From the NCBI RefSeq assembly GCF_003340555.1, contig NZ_QPLJ01000001.1:248001-312000 (forward strand): a DNA stretch of 64,000 nucleotides, given 5' to 3'. The translations under genes and the position numbers were made by a program. Under the pieces are notes generated by a model. The model made no database searches and was not told the origin of the DNA. It was given only the letters and a program-made list of their open reading frames with translations. Positions 35,965 through 44,586 of this stretch are shown here, piece by piece (the first letter of the stretch is position 1; each line of letters begins with the position of its first letter). This DNA comes from Jannaschia formosa (GTDB taxonomy: Bacteria > Pseudomonadota > Alphaproteobacteria > Rhodobacterales > Rhodobacteraceae).

Positions 35965-37128
35965 ATGCGCGTTCAAGTCTGCATCATCGGCGGGGGGCCA
36001 TCCGGCCTGCTCCTGTCCCACATCCTGCACCGGGCGGGGATCGAGACCATCGTGCTGGAACGCCAGACCCGCGACTACGTGCTGAGCCGCATCCGCGCCG
36101 GCGTGCTGGAGCAGGGCACCGTCGAGACGCTGCGCGAGCACGGGCTGGGCGACCGCATGGACCGCGAGGGCTTTCCCCATGGCGGCACCTATGTCGCCGC
36201 GCGCAACCGCGGCTTCCGCGTCGGGTTCGAGGCGCTGACCGGCAAGCGCGTGATGGTCTACGGCCAGACCGAGGTGACGTCGGACCTCTACGCCGCGCGG
36301 GACGCGGCAGGCGGCGCGGTCGTGCACGAGGCCGAGCATGTCGCGATCCACGACGCGGGCGGGACGCCCCACGTCACCTACCGCAAGGACGGGGCCGAGC
36401 ATCGCGTCGATTGCGACTGGATCGCCGGCTGCGACGGGTTCCACGGGATCAGCCGCAAGACCATCCCGAAGGACGTGCTGCGCACCGTGGAGCGGGTCTA
36501 TCCCTTCGGCTGGCTGGGCGTGCTGAGCCGCACGAAGCCCGCCGACGACGAGCTGATCTACGCCAATCATGCGCGCGGCTTCGCGCTGGCCTCGATGCGC
36601 AACGAGCGGCTCAGCCGCTACTACATCCAGGCGCCGGTGGACGACCCGCTCGACAAGTGGACCGACGAAGCCTTCTGGGACGAGTTGCGCCGCCGCCTGC
36701 CGTCCGACGTGGCCGAGGCGCTGGAGACGGGGCCGTCGATCGAGAAGTCGATCGCGCCGCTGCGGTCCTTCGTGGCCGAGCCGATGCGCTGGAACCGCCT
36801 GTTCCTCGTCGGCGACGCGGCGCATATCGTCCCGCCCACCGGCGCCAAGGGGCTGAACCTCGCCGTCTCGGACGCGCGCTACCTGTCCGAGGCGCTGATC
36901 GCGCATTACGGGGGCGACGACGCGGGCATCGACGGCTATTCCGACCGGGCGCTGGCCCGGGTCTGGAAGGCCACGCGCTTCTCGTGGTGGTTCACGACGC
37001 TGATGCACCGCTTCCCCGAGGACGGCACCTTCGGCGCCCGGATGAAGGAAGCGGAGATCGACTATCTGGAAGGGTCGGAAGCCGCGCAGACGGTCATGGC
37101 CGAAAACTACGTGGGGTTGCCATTTTGA
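35965..37128 (+). CDS. pobA: 4-hydroxybenzoate 3-monooxygenase
   Basis: 387 residues from ATG 35965 behind AGGAGG. Features of p-hydroxybenzoate hydroxylase: IIGGGPSGLLLSHILHRAGIETIVLERQ, the flavin-moving RAGVLEQGTVETLREHG, and GDAAHIVPPTGAKGLNLAVSDARYL. It converts 4-hydroxybenzoate to protocatechuate using NADPH and O2. It is the first gene of the run pobA-pcaD-pcaB-MFS and is coupled to pcaD. No pobR/pcaQ-type regulator is present in the window. Confidence 0.95.
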   Translation: MRVQVCIIGGGPSGLLLSHILHRAGIETIVLERQTRDYVLSRIRAGVLEQGTVETLREHGLGDRMDREGFPHGGTYVAARNRGFRVGFEALTGKRVMVYGQTEVTSDLYAARDAAGGAVVHEAEHVAIHDAGGTPHVTYRKDGAEHRVDCDWIAGCDGFHGISRKTIPKDVLRTVERVYPFGWLGVLSRTKPADDELIYANHARGFALASMRNERLSRYYIQAPVDDPLDKWTDEAFWDELRRRLPSDVAEALETGPSIEKSIAPLRSFVAEPMRWNRLFLVGDAAHIVPPTGAKGLNLAVSDARYLSEALIAHYGGDDAGIDGYSDRALARVWKATRFSWWFTTLMHRFPEDGTFGARMKEAEIDYLEGSEAAQTVMAENYVGLPF

Positions 37129-37916
37129 CCGATGTCATCGCGCGCGACGGAACGCGCCTCAATATGGAGGCGACGGGGCCCCAAGACGGTCCCGCCCTCG
37201 TCTTCGCCAACTCGCTGGCGACTGACCTGCGCCTTTGGGACGCGGTGCTGCCGCATCTGCCGCCGGGGCTGCGGATCGTGCGCTGGGACAAGCGCGGCCA
37301 CGGCCGGTCCGACGTGCCCGAGCCACCCTACCACATGGGGATGCTCGTCTCGGATGCCGAGGCGGTGATGGAGGCGGCGGGTGTTCGCGACGCCGTGTTC
37401 TGCGGCCTGTCGGTCGGGGGCATGATCGCGCAAGGTGTGGCAGTGAAGCGCCCCGACCTCGTGGCCGCGATGGTGATCTCGAACACCGCCGCCAAGATCG
37501 GCACGCCGGAATTGTGGGACATGCGGATCGAGACCGTCCTTTCGCAGGGCATGGAGCCATTGGCCGACGGCGTGATGGAGCGCTGGTTCGGACGCGACTT
37601 CCTCGACGGGCCGGACCTCGCGCTCTGGCGCCAGCGCTTCTGCGAGACGCCGCCGAAGGGCTATGCCGGCTGCTCGGCGGCGATCAAGGGCACCGATTTC
37701 TACACGCCCACCAGCGGATTGCGCCTGCCGACGCTGGCCATCGCCGGGTCCGAGGACGGGGCGACGCCGCCCGACCTCGTGCGCGAGACGGCAGACCTGA
37801 TCCCCGGATCGGAGTTCGCGCTGATCCGGCGCGCGGGCCATCTGCCCTGCGTCGAGGCGCCCGGGGAATACGCCCGCCTGCTGACCGGCTTCCTGACCCG
37901 GCTCGGCCGCGCATGA
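37125..37916 (+). CDS. pcaD: 3-oxoadipate enol-lactonase
   Basis: 263 residues of the alpha/beta-hydrolase fold. The lactonase features are RWDKRGHGRSD, the nucleophile elbow CGLSVGGMIAQG, and the catalytic His in RAGHLPCVEAP. It converts 3-oxoadipate enol-lactone to 3-oxoadipate. The most likely start is TTG at 37125, which overlaps the pobA stop (TTGA); the next in-frame ATG (37164) would cut into the first strand. Its coupled position suggests low, pobA-dependent translation. Confidence 0.9.
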   Translation: MTDVIARDGTRLNMEATGPQDGPALVFANSLATDLRLWDAVLPHLPPGLRIVRWDKRGHGRSDVPEPPYHMGMLVSDAEAVMEAAGVRDAVFCGLSVGGMIAQGVAVKRPDLVAAMVISNTAAKIGTPELWDMRIETVLSQGMEPLADGVMERWFGRDFLDGPDLALWRQRFCETPPKGYAGCSAAIKGTDFYTPTSGLRLPTLAIAGSEDGATPPDLVRETADLIPGSEFALIRRAGHLPCVEAPGEYARLLTGFLTRLGRA

Positions 37917-39223
37917 CGATCTCGGCCTTCGACAGCGCGATCACTCGCGACCTCTTCGCCGACCGCGAGGTGGCGCAGCTCTTCTCGGACACGGCGGTTC
38001 TCCGCGCGATCATGATCTTCTGGGGCGCCGTGGCGAAGGCCCAGGGCGATCTGGGCGTCATCCCCGAGACCGCCGCCGCCTTCCTGCACCGCGCCACGAT
38101 GGAGCTTCAGGTCGACCCCTCCGCGCTGGCCGAGCGGACGGCGCAGAACGGCATCATGATCCCCGGCCTCGTCGCCGAGACGCGCAAGGCCGCGCAGGCG
38201 CCCGAGCATGCGCAATACCTGCATTGGGGGCTGACCAGCCACGACGCGCTCGACACCGGGCTGGCGCTAAGGCTGCGGCAGGTGCTGGCGCTGATCGAAA
38301 CGCGGCTCGACGCGGTTCTAAGCGGTCTCGCCGACCTGGCCGAGGCCCATGCCGAGACGCCGATGGCCGCACGCACCTGGGGCCAGATCGCCACGCCGAC
38401 CAGCTTCGGCGCGACGGTGGCGGTCTGGGGCTCGGGCCTGCTTGCCGTGCGGGAGGAGCTGGACGCCATCCGCGACGCCTGCCTGATCGTGACGCTGCAC
38501 GGCGCCTCCGGCACGCTGTCGGCGATGGGGCCGGAGGGACCCGCGGTGCGCGCCGCCGTGGCGAAGGCGCTCGGGCTGCGGGACCCCGGCGGCCCGCCGC
38601 ATGCAGAGCGGTCGGGCGTGCTGGCGCTGGCCGCCTGGGCGAACCGGCTGGCGCAGGCCTGCGCCAAGCCCGCCGCCGACCTGCTGCTGCTGACGCGCGA
38701 CGGATCAGTCGCGCTGGGCGGCGGCGGGGTGTCGTCGACGATGCCGCAGAAGGCGAACCCGGTGGCGCCCTCGGCGATCTGCGCGCTGGCGGCTCATGCG
38801 AACGGGCTTGCCGCGGCGATCCACGCCCAGCCCACGCGCGACGCCCGCGACGCCGCGGCCTGGCTGACGGAATGGCTGTCGCTGCCGCCCCTGCTGGCGG
38901 GCGCGGCGCGGGCCGTCTCGCTGCTGGGCGGGATCGAGATCCGGCCCGACGCGGCCAGCCTCCGCGCGGCACTGGAGGACCCGACGGGACTGATCCATGC
39001 CGAGGCCCTGTCCTTCGCGCTGGCCCGCGAGATGCCCCGCCCCGAGGCGCAGGCTCGCATCAAGGACTGGGTCGCGGAACTGCGCGCCGAGGGCGGGTCG
39101 CTGCTGGAGAAGGCGGGTGCCGATCCCGCCGACTACGCGCCCGAACGGCATTGGGGCGAGGCCCCGGAGCAGGCTCGCGCCTTCGCCGCGCGGGTGCGGG
39201 GGAACGGGGAGGACACACTCTGA
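37913..39223 (+). CDS. pcaB: 3-carboxy-cis,cis-muconate cycloisomerase
   Basis: 436 residues of the fumarase/aspartase superfamily. The signature loop GGGVSSTMPQKANPVAPSAI is intact, as are the TSHDALDTG and TWGQIATPTSFGATV segments. It lactonises 3-carboxymuconate to 4-carboxymuconolactone, the step after protocatechuate 3,4-dioxygenase. The start overlaps the pcaD stop (ATGA). The dioxygenase (pcaGH) and the decarboxylase (pcaC) are not in this window. Confidence 0.94.
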   Translation: MTISAFDSAITRDLFADREVAQLFSDTAVLRAIMIFWGAVAKAQGDLGVIPETAAAFLHRATMELQVDPSALAERTAQNGIMIPGLVAETRKAAQAPEHAQYLHWGLTSHDALDTGLALRLRQVLALIETRLDAVLSGLADLAEAHAETPMAARTWGQIATPTSFGATVAVWGSGLLAVREELDAIRDACLIVTLHGASGTLSAMGPEGPAVRAAVAKALGLRDPGGPPHAERSGVLALAAWANRLAQACAKPAADLLLLTRDGSVALGGGGVSSTMPQKANPVAPSAICALAAHANGLAAAIHAQPTRDARDAAAWLTEWLSLPPLLAGAARAVSLLGGIEIRPDAASLRAALEDPTGLIHAEALSFALAREMPRPEAQARIKDWVAELRAEGGSLLEKAGADPADYAPERHWGEAPEQARAFAARVRGNGEDTL

Positions 39224-39272
39224 GCCCAGGCGCCCTCTGGTCAGGCGCAGTCGGAAGCGGTACCGGAGAGCG

Positions 39273-40511
39273 ATGACCGATCCCGCCGCAGAGGCGCCGC
39301 GGGACACGCGGCTGCCGATCCTCTTCATCATGCTGACCGTCATGGTCGAGGCCATGGGCATTGGCCTCATCCTGCCGGTCATGCCCGCCCTTCTGGAGGA
39401 GGTGCGGGGCGTCGGGCTGAGCGAGGCCGCGATCTGGGGCGGGGTGCTCGCCTCGGCCTATGCGCTGATGCAGTTCCTGTTCTCGCCGACGCTGGGCAAC
39501 GTCTCGGACCGGTTCGGGCGGCGCCCCGTGCTGCTGCTGTCGCTGGCGGTGATCTTCGTCGATTACATCGTCATGGCGCTGGCGCAGAGCATCTGGCTGC
39601 TGCTCGCGGGCCGGATCGTTGCGGGAATTGCGGCGGCAACGATGTCGGTGGCGCTGGCCTTCATGGCCGACATCTCGCCGCCCGAGAAGAAGGCGCAGAA
39701 TTTCGGGCTGGTCTCTGCCGGCTTCGGGCTGGGCTTCGTGCTCGGCCCCGCCATCGGCGGGCTGCTGGCGGAACTCGGACCCCGCGCGCCCTTCTGGGCG
39801 GCGTCGATCCTCGCGGGGGCGAACCTCGTCTTCGGCTTGATCGTCCTGCCCGAGACCCTGCGCCGCCGCCGCGCCTTCGACTGGCGCCGCGCCAACCCGC
39901 TGGGCGGGCTGATCGCGATCCGGGCGCTGCCGGGGCTGGGCGCGCTGCTGCTGGTCTGGTTCTTCTATCAGGTCGCCAACTACGTCTATCCGGCGATCTG
40001 GGCCTATTTCACGCAATCGGCCTTCGGCTGGGACGAGCGGATGGTCGGCAGCTCGCTGGCCGTCTACGGCGTCTCGATGGTGGTCGTACAGGGCGGGCTG
40101 ATCCGGGTGATCGTGCCGCGGCTGGGCGAGCGGCGGGTGCTGGCATGGTTCCTGCCCTACAACGCGCTGATCCTCGCCTGCGTGGCCTTCGTCCCCTACG
40201 GATGGCTGATGCTGGCGCTGACGCCCTTCTCGGCGCTGGGCGCGGTGGTGGCGCCCGCGATCCAGGGCCTGACGAGCCGCATCGCCGACGACGACCAGCA
40301 GGGCGAGCTTCAGGGCGTGCTGGCCTCGATCACCGCGGTCGCGGCAATCGTCTCGCCGCTGGCGATGACGCGGGTCTTCGGCCTCGCGACCGAGGGAGAG
40401 GCGCATTTCCCCGGCGCGCCGTTCCTTCTGGCCTGCGCACTGATGGCGGTGAGCTGGGCGCTGTTCCGGCGGGGCGCGCCGCAGCGGGTGGCGGCGCCCT
40501 TGGAGACGTAG
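39273..40511 (+). CDS. MFS transporter, TetA/DHA1 type
   Basis: 412 residues, about 12 membrane helices. The DHA1 signature is present (GNVSDRFGRRPVLLLSLAV between helices 2 and 3; GFVLGPAIGGLLAELGPRAPFW in helix 5, antiporter motif C). This is the tetracycline/drug exporter subfamily by sequence. Its place 50 bp behind pcaB suggests it could handle an aromatic acid, but that is inference only. Start preceded by GGAGAG. Confidence 0.9.
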   Translation: MTDPAAEAPRDTRLPILFIMLTVMVEAMGIGLILPVMPALLEEVRGVGLSEAAIWGGVLASAYALMQFLFSPTLGNVSDRFGRRPVLLLSLAVIFVDYIVMALAQSIWLLLAGRIVAGIAAATMSVALAFMADISPPEKKAQNFGLVSAGFGLGFVLGPAIGGLLAELGPRAPFWAASILAGANLVFGLIVLPETLRRRRAFDWRRANPLGGLIAIRALPGLGALLLVWFFYQVANYVYPAIWAYFTQSAFGWDERMVGSSLAVYGVSMVVVQGGLIRVIVPRLGERRVLAWFLPYNALILACVAFVPYGWLMLALTPFSALGAVVAPAIQGLTSRIADDDQQGELQGVLASITAVAAIVSPLAMTRVFGLATEGEAHFPGAPFLLACALMAVSWALFRRGAPQRVAAPLET

Positions 40512-40570
40512 GAGGGGGGCTCTGCCCCCCGGCTTCGCCTCCCCCCGGAGTATTTAGGGCCACAGGAAGG
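40512..40570 (+). repeat. Dispersed intergenic repeat, family A, copy 3
   Basis: The GGGGGGC-TCT-GCCCCCC hairpin is followed by CCCCGGAGTATTTAGGGCCA, then CAGGAAGG. It starts immediately past the MFS stop codon and lies between convergent genes. Confidence 0.75.
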
Positions 40571-40595
40571 CGGGGAAAATTTGAGGTAAATCGTC

Positions 40596-41549
40596 TCAGT
40601 CGAGCGATTGAAGCGCCCGGATGAAGACCTCCCGGTCGACATTGCCGCCGGAGGCGACCGCGCAGACATCGCCCTTCGCGTGGAACAGGGCAGCGGCCAG
40701 GGCGACGGCGCCGCCCGGCTCCAGCACGATGCGCAGGTGCTGCCACGCCAGCGCCATGGCACGCAGGGCCTCGGCATCGGTGACCGCGAGGCCCGGGCCG
40801 CAGAGACGGTGGAGGATCGGGAAGGTGATCCGCCCCGGCGCAGGCGTGAGGATCGCGTCGCAGAGCGAGCCGGTCAGGCGATCATTGCGCGCGATCGTGC
40901 CGGAGGCCAGCGAGCGGGCGACATCGTCGAAGCCCTCCGGCTCGACCGGGCGGACGGTGGCGCGGCCTTCCAGCGCCAGCGCCACGCCCGAGGTCAGGCC
41001 GCCGCCGCCGCAGCAGACCAGCACCTCCTCGACCCCCTCGGGCAGGTCCTCGGCGATCTCCAGCCCGCAGGTCCCCTGCCCCGCGATCACCAGCGGTTCG
41101 TCGAAGGGGCGCACGAGAGTCAGGCCGCGCTCTGCCTGCAGCGCCTCGCCCAGCGCGTCGCGATCCTCGGTGACGCGGTCGTAGAGCACGACCTCGGCGC
41201 CGTAGCCGCGCGTGTTGCCGATCTTCACGGCGGGTGCATCGGAGGGCATGATGATGACCGCCTGCTTGCCCGTCATCCGCGCGGCGAGCGCCACGCCCTG
41301 CGCGTGGTTGCCCGAGGAGAAGGCGACGACGTCGCCCGGCGCGCGGCTGACGGCGTTGTAGGCACCGCGGAACTTGAAGCTGCCGGTCTTCTGCAGGCAT
41401 TCCGCCTTGACCCAGATGCGGCGCCCGGCGACGGCGTCGAGCGACGGCGCATTGAGCAGCGGCGTGCGCAGGGCATGGCCGCGGATGCGGTCGGCGGCGG
41501 CCTCGATATCGGCGCGGGTGACGGTGGGAATTACAGCAGCATCGTCCAT
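40596..41549 (-). CDS. PLP-dependent threonine/serine dehydratase-like enzyme
   Basis: 317 residues of fold-type II: the PLP lysine sits in KTGSFKFRGAYNAV, the substrate loop is SSGNHAQGVALAA, and the phosphate loop is CCGGGGLTSGVA. The length and the absence of a C-terminal ACT domain fit catabolic threonine dehydratase, serine racemase or hydroxyaspartate dehydratase relatives; the exact substrate is unclear. The start overlaps the end of the upstream hydrolase by 19 bp. Confidence 0.85.
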   Translation of the reverse strand: MDDAAVIPTVTRADIEAAADRIRGHALRTPLLNAPSLDAVAGRRIWVKAECLQKTGSFKFRGAYNAVSRAPGDVVAFSSGNHAQGVALAARMTGKQAVIIMPSDAPAVKIGNTRGYGAEVVLYDRVTEDRDALGEALQAERGLTLVRPFDEPLVIAGQGTCGLEIAEDLPEGVEEVLVCCGGGGLTSGVALALEGRATVRPVEPEGFDDVARSLASGTIARNDRLTGSLCDAILTPAPGRITFPILHRLCGPGLAVTDAEALRAMALAWQHLRIVLEPGGAVALAAALFHAKGDVCAVASGGNVDREVFIRALQSLD

Positions 41550-42361
41550 TCGTTCAGCGCCTCCAGCGCCTCGGGTTCGTCGAGGAAGGGGACGTGGCCG
41601 CGGCCCGGCACGTCGGCGTAGATCATGTCGGGGCGGCGGCGGCGCATCTCGGCCACCGTCTCGGGTGACAGCAGGTCCGAATTCGCCCCGCGGATCAGCG
41701 CCAGCGGCAGGCCCGCCATCGCGTCGAAGAGCGGCCAGAGATCCGGCGCGGGCTGCGCCCCCCCCTCCAGCACCGCGTCCCGCAGGCGGGCGTCGTAGTT
41801 GATCGCGAGCCCGTCCTCGGTCTCGCGGTAATGCTTCTCGACCTCCTCGCGCCAGCGGGTATCGGGGACGCCCTCGAACCCGGCCATTAGCTCGGCGCGC
41901 ATGGCGACGGCCTCGTCGAGCGTCCGGGCGGCGGGCGGCAGGCCGACATAGCCGCGGATCGCCTCCATCCCCGTCTCGGCGATGACGGGGCCGATATCGA
42001 CGAGGCAGACGCCCGCCAGCCGGTCCCTGGCCATCAGCGCCAGCGACATCGCAATGAGGCCGCCGCGCGAGGTGCCGAGGATGGCGACCCTCGGCACGTC
42101 GAGATGGGCCAGCAATTCCAGCACGTCCCGCGCCTCGGTCGGGATCGTGTAGGTCTTCCAGTCCGGCGCGCGCTGCGACTTGCCGCGGCCGCGATAGTCG
42201 AGTCGGATCACCCGGTTCTCGCCCAGCAGGTAGGGCAGGACGTAGTCGAAATCGGTCGAGTTGCGGGTCAGGCCCGACAGGCACAGGATCGGCGGGCCAT
42301 CGCCCTCGCCCTGATCCTCGTACCAGAGGCGCAGGTTGTCGGAAGACCGGAACTCGGGCAT
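41531..42361 (-). CDS. Alpha/beta-fold hydrolase
   Basis: 276 residues. Strand-turn motifs of an alpha/beta hydrolase are visible: LCLSGLTRNSTDFDYVLPYL, RLDYRGRGKS, the nucleophile elbow GTSRGGLIAM (Ser), and the His in GRGHVPFLDEP. Substrate unknown. It is the middle member of a tight minus-strand run dehalogenase-hydrolase-dehydratase; its ATG overlaps the upstream stop by 1 bp (TGATG), and its own 3' end overlaps the next start by 19 bp. Confidence 0.88.
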   Translation of the reverse strand: MPEFRSSDNLRLWYEDQGEGDGPPILCLSGLTRNSTDFDYVLPYLLGENRVIRLDYRGRGKSQRAPDWKTYTIPTEARDVLELLAHLDVPRVAILGTSRGGLIAMSLALMARDRLAGVCLVDIGPVIAETGMEAIRGYVGLPPAARTLDEAVAMRAELMAGFEGVPDTRWREEVEKHYRETEDGLAINYDARLRDAVLEGGAQPAPDLWPLFDAMAGLPLALIRGANSDLLSPETVAEMRRRRPDMIYADVPGRGHVPFLDEPEALEALNEWTMLL

Positions 42362-43047
42362 CAGAGCGACGCCGCGAGGGCGGGAATACCGGTCAGGTCG
42401 TCCAGCACGTGATGCGGCTTGTGCGGCAGCCGGTCGACCGGCGCGCCCGCACGGTTGACCCAGACCGTCGTGAAGCCGTAGCCCGCCGCCGCCGCCGCGT
42501 CCCAGCCGTTCGAGGACACGAAGAGCACGTTGCCCGCCTCGCAGCCGAAGGCGCGGCCGACGAGGTCGTAGACCTTGGAGGAGGGCTTGAAGACGCCCAC
42601 GCTCTCGACCGAGAGGACATGATCCAGCAACCGCCCGATCCCGGCCGAGGAGACGGCGGACTGGAGCATCTCCGGCGAGCCGTTGGACAGGATGCCGGCG
42701 GCCCGGCCCGCATCGCGCAGCGCGCCCAGCATGGCGGGAACCTCCGGGTAGGCCGACAGCCCACGGTAGAACTGCATCAGCCGGTCCCGGATGCGCGGGT
42801 CGGCGACGCCGTTGGCCTCCAGCGCCCAGTCGAGCCCGTCGCCGGTCACCTGCCAGAAATCGGCATGGTCCCCCGTGATCGCGCGCAGCCAGGTGTATTG
42901 AAGCTGCTTGTCGCGCCAGTCGCGGGCGATGGCGGGCCAGGTTTCGGCCAAGGCCTCGAAGCCCTCTTCCTCGGCGGCTTCGCGCGCCGCAGCGGTCACG
43001 TCGAACAACGTCCCGTAGGCGTCGAATATGCAGGTGTCGATGGCCAT
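42361..43047 (-). CDS. Haloacid dehalogenase, type II
   Basis: 228 residues of the HAD superfamily. Motif I FDAYGTLFDV (nucleophile Asp9), motif II LSNGSP, the lysine motif KPSSKVYDLV, and the diagnostic SSNGWDAAAAAGYGF place it in the L-2-haloacid dehalogenase group. Such proteins hydrolyse 2-halocarboxylic acids, although many annotated members act on other substrates. The ribosome site GGAGGGG is strong. It leads the three-gene run ending in the PLP dehydratase. Confidence 0.9.
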   Translation of the reverse strand: MAIDTCIFDAYGTLFDVTAAAREAAEEEGFEALAETWPAIARDWRDKQLQYTWLRAITGDHADFWQVTGDGLDWALEANGVADPRIRDRLMQFYRGLSAYPEVPAMLGALRDAGRAAGILSNGSPEMLQSAVSSAGIGRLLDHVLSVESVGVFKPSSKVYDLVGRAFGCEAGNVLFVSSNGWDAAAAAGYGFTTVWVNRAGAPVDRLPHKPHHVLDDLTGIPALAASL

Positions 43048-43099
43048 GGCCGGTGCCCCTCCGATCGGATCGGCGGGACACTCGCATGGCGGCGGCGGG

Positions 43100-43543
43100 T
43101 CAGTCCAGACCGCGCAGGACGGCTTCGCACGCCAGGGCCGCGACGCGGACGCGCTCGGAGGTCCAGGCGGTGCCGGTCTCGGTCCCGCCGGCCTCCAGGT
43201 TCGCCAGCACGTCGGTCCGGATGGTCTCGTCGGAGAGAGGGCCGAGGTTCGTCTCCATCCAGGCCGCGACGTCCAGCGGTTCTTCCTCGGCGGAGGCGGC
43301 GCGGGCGTCCTCATGCGCCTGCAGGGCCGGAACGCCCCCGGGGCAAAGCTCCGCCTCGAAGGAGGAGCGCACGACCTGGCCTCGGAGATCCGCGGCCACG
43401 TCGAGGGTAGTGGTCTCGATCCCGCCGCGCAGCGTGCCCATGACGGCGAGGCCGGTCGCCACCAGCACGCAGGTCAGCACGACCCAGTCGAGGGACACGC
43501 CCCCCGACTCGTCTGTCAGGAAATTTTTCACATCGATCCGCAT
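43100..43543 (-). CDS. Flp-pilin-like small membrane protein
   Basis: 147 residues from ATG 43543. The N-terminal segment FLTDESGGVSLDWVVLTCVLVATGLAVMG resembles the class III (Flp/TadE-type) pilin cleavage region followed by one hydrophobic helix; many Rhodobacteraceae proteins share the DES-G-xSxDWVVLT pattern. The remaining ~100 residues are acidic and soluble, with two cysteines. It could be a pseudopilin, but no tad genes are nearby. A perfect TTGACA lies upstream (43588-43593, minus strand) without an obvious partner -10. Confidence 0.6.
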   Translation of the reverse strand: MRIDVKNFLTDESGGVSLDWVVLTCVLVATGLAVMGTLRGGIETTTLDVAADLRGQVVRSSFEAELCPGGVPALQAHEDARAASAEEEPLDVAAWMETNLGPLSDETIRTDVLANLEAGGTETGTAWTSERVRVAALACEAVLRGLD

Positions 43544-43735
43544 TCTTGTCGTGCAGTCACATCGGCACTCGGTAAACAGGTCCACCGTGTCAAGGAGATG
43601 AGACCAATTTATGGCGAAGTGGAGGGAGCGCTCCCCATTTTAGCCACAGTTCGGGCGCAGGCGCTGATTCCGCGCGGGAATTCGCCGGGACCGCCCTCAA
43701 CATCCGGCTGGACACGGCCCGTCGCGCGGCCCCGG

Positions 43736-44515
43736 TCAGAGATTGTCGGGCTGCGGCATGCCCATGACGTGATAGCCGCCATCGACATGCACGACCTCTC
43801 CGGTGGTGCAGGCGCCCGCATCCGAGCAGAGCCAGCGCGCAGTGCCGCCCACCGCCTCCAGCGTGGCGTTGGCGCGCAGCGGCGCGTTCTGCTCGGCATG
43901 ACGGAAGGTGCGGCGCGCGCCGCCGATGGCGGCTCCGGCCAGCGTCTTCATCGGGCCCGGCGAGATGGCGTTGACGCGGATACCCTCGGGGCCAAGATCG
44001 GCGGCGAGATAGCGCACCGACGCCTCCAGCGCGGCCTTGGCCACGCCCATCACGTTGTAGAACGGCATGACCCGGCGCGAGCCGTCGAAGGTCAGCGTCA
44101 GGATGGTGCCGCCCTCGGTCATCAGGGGGCGGGCGCGGCGCGCGACCTCGACCAGGGAGTAGCAGGAGATGTCGAGCGAATGCTTGAAGTTGGCGCGGCT
44201 GGTGTTGACGAAGCGGCCCGTCAGCTCCGCCTTGTCCGAGAACGCGATGGCGTGGATCACGAAGTCCAGCCGGCCCCAGTCGGCGAGCCGTGCGAAGGCC
44301 GCCTCCAGCGAGGCGTCGTCGGTCACGTCGACGTCCAGCAGCGTCGTGGATCCGACCTGCTCGGCCAGGGGCGCCACGCGCTTGCCGAAGGCCTCGCCCT
44401 GGTAGGTGAAGGCCAGCTCCGCCCCCGCGCCGTGCAGCGCCTTCGCGATGCCCCAGGCGATGGAGCGCTCGTTGGCGACGCCCATCACGAGGCCGCGTTT
44501 ACCGTTCAAGTCCAT
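43736..44515 (-). CDS. fabI: Enoyl-ACP reductase FabI
   Basis: 259 residues from ATG 44515. The start GKRGLVMGVANERSIAWGIAKALHGAG is the FabI variant of the SDR cofactor motif. The catalytic YNVMGVAKAALEASVRYLA (Tyr-x6-Lys) and the flexible loop NAISPGPMKTLAGA are in place. It performs the last reduction of each fatty-acid elongation cycle. It lies downstream of fabB on the same strand (71-bp gap), so fabB-fabI cotranscription is likely. Confidence 0.95.
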   Translation of the reverse strand: MDLNGKRGLVMGVANERSIAWGIAKALHGAGAELAFTYQGEAFGKRVAPLAEQVGSTTLLDVDVTDDASLEAAFARLADWGRLDFVIHAIAFSDKAELTGRFVNTSRANFKHSLDISCYSLVEVARRARPLMTEGGTILTLTFDGSRRVMPFYNVMGVAKAALEASVRYLAADLGPEGIRVNAISPGPMKTLAGAAIGGARRTFRHAEQNAPLRANATLEAVGGTARWLCSDAGACTTGEVVHVDGGYHVMGMPQPDNL

Positions 44516-44586
44516 GGGGCCTCGCCTTCGTGAAATCCGCTCCGGTAATTGCCACGGGCCGGGACAGGATGTCACGGCCCCGCGCG

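Noticed and set aside
43624-43635. 12-bp palindrome GGGAGCGCTCCC between the Flp-like gene and fabI
   Set aside because: It is followed by CATTTT and could be a hairpin or operator, but no gene end or start is close enough to assign it.
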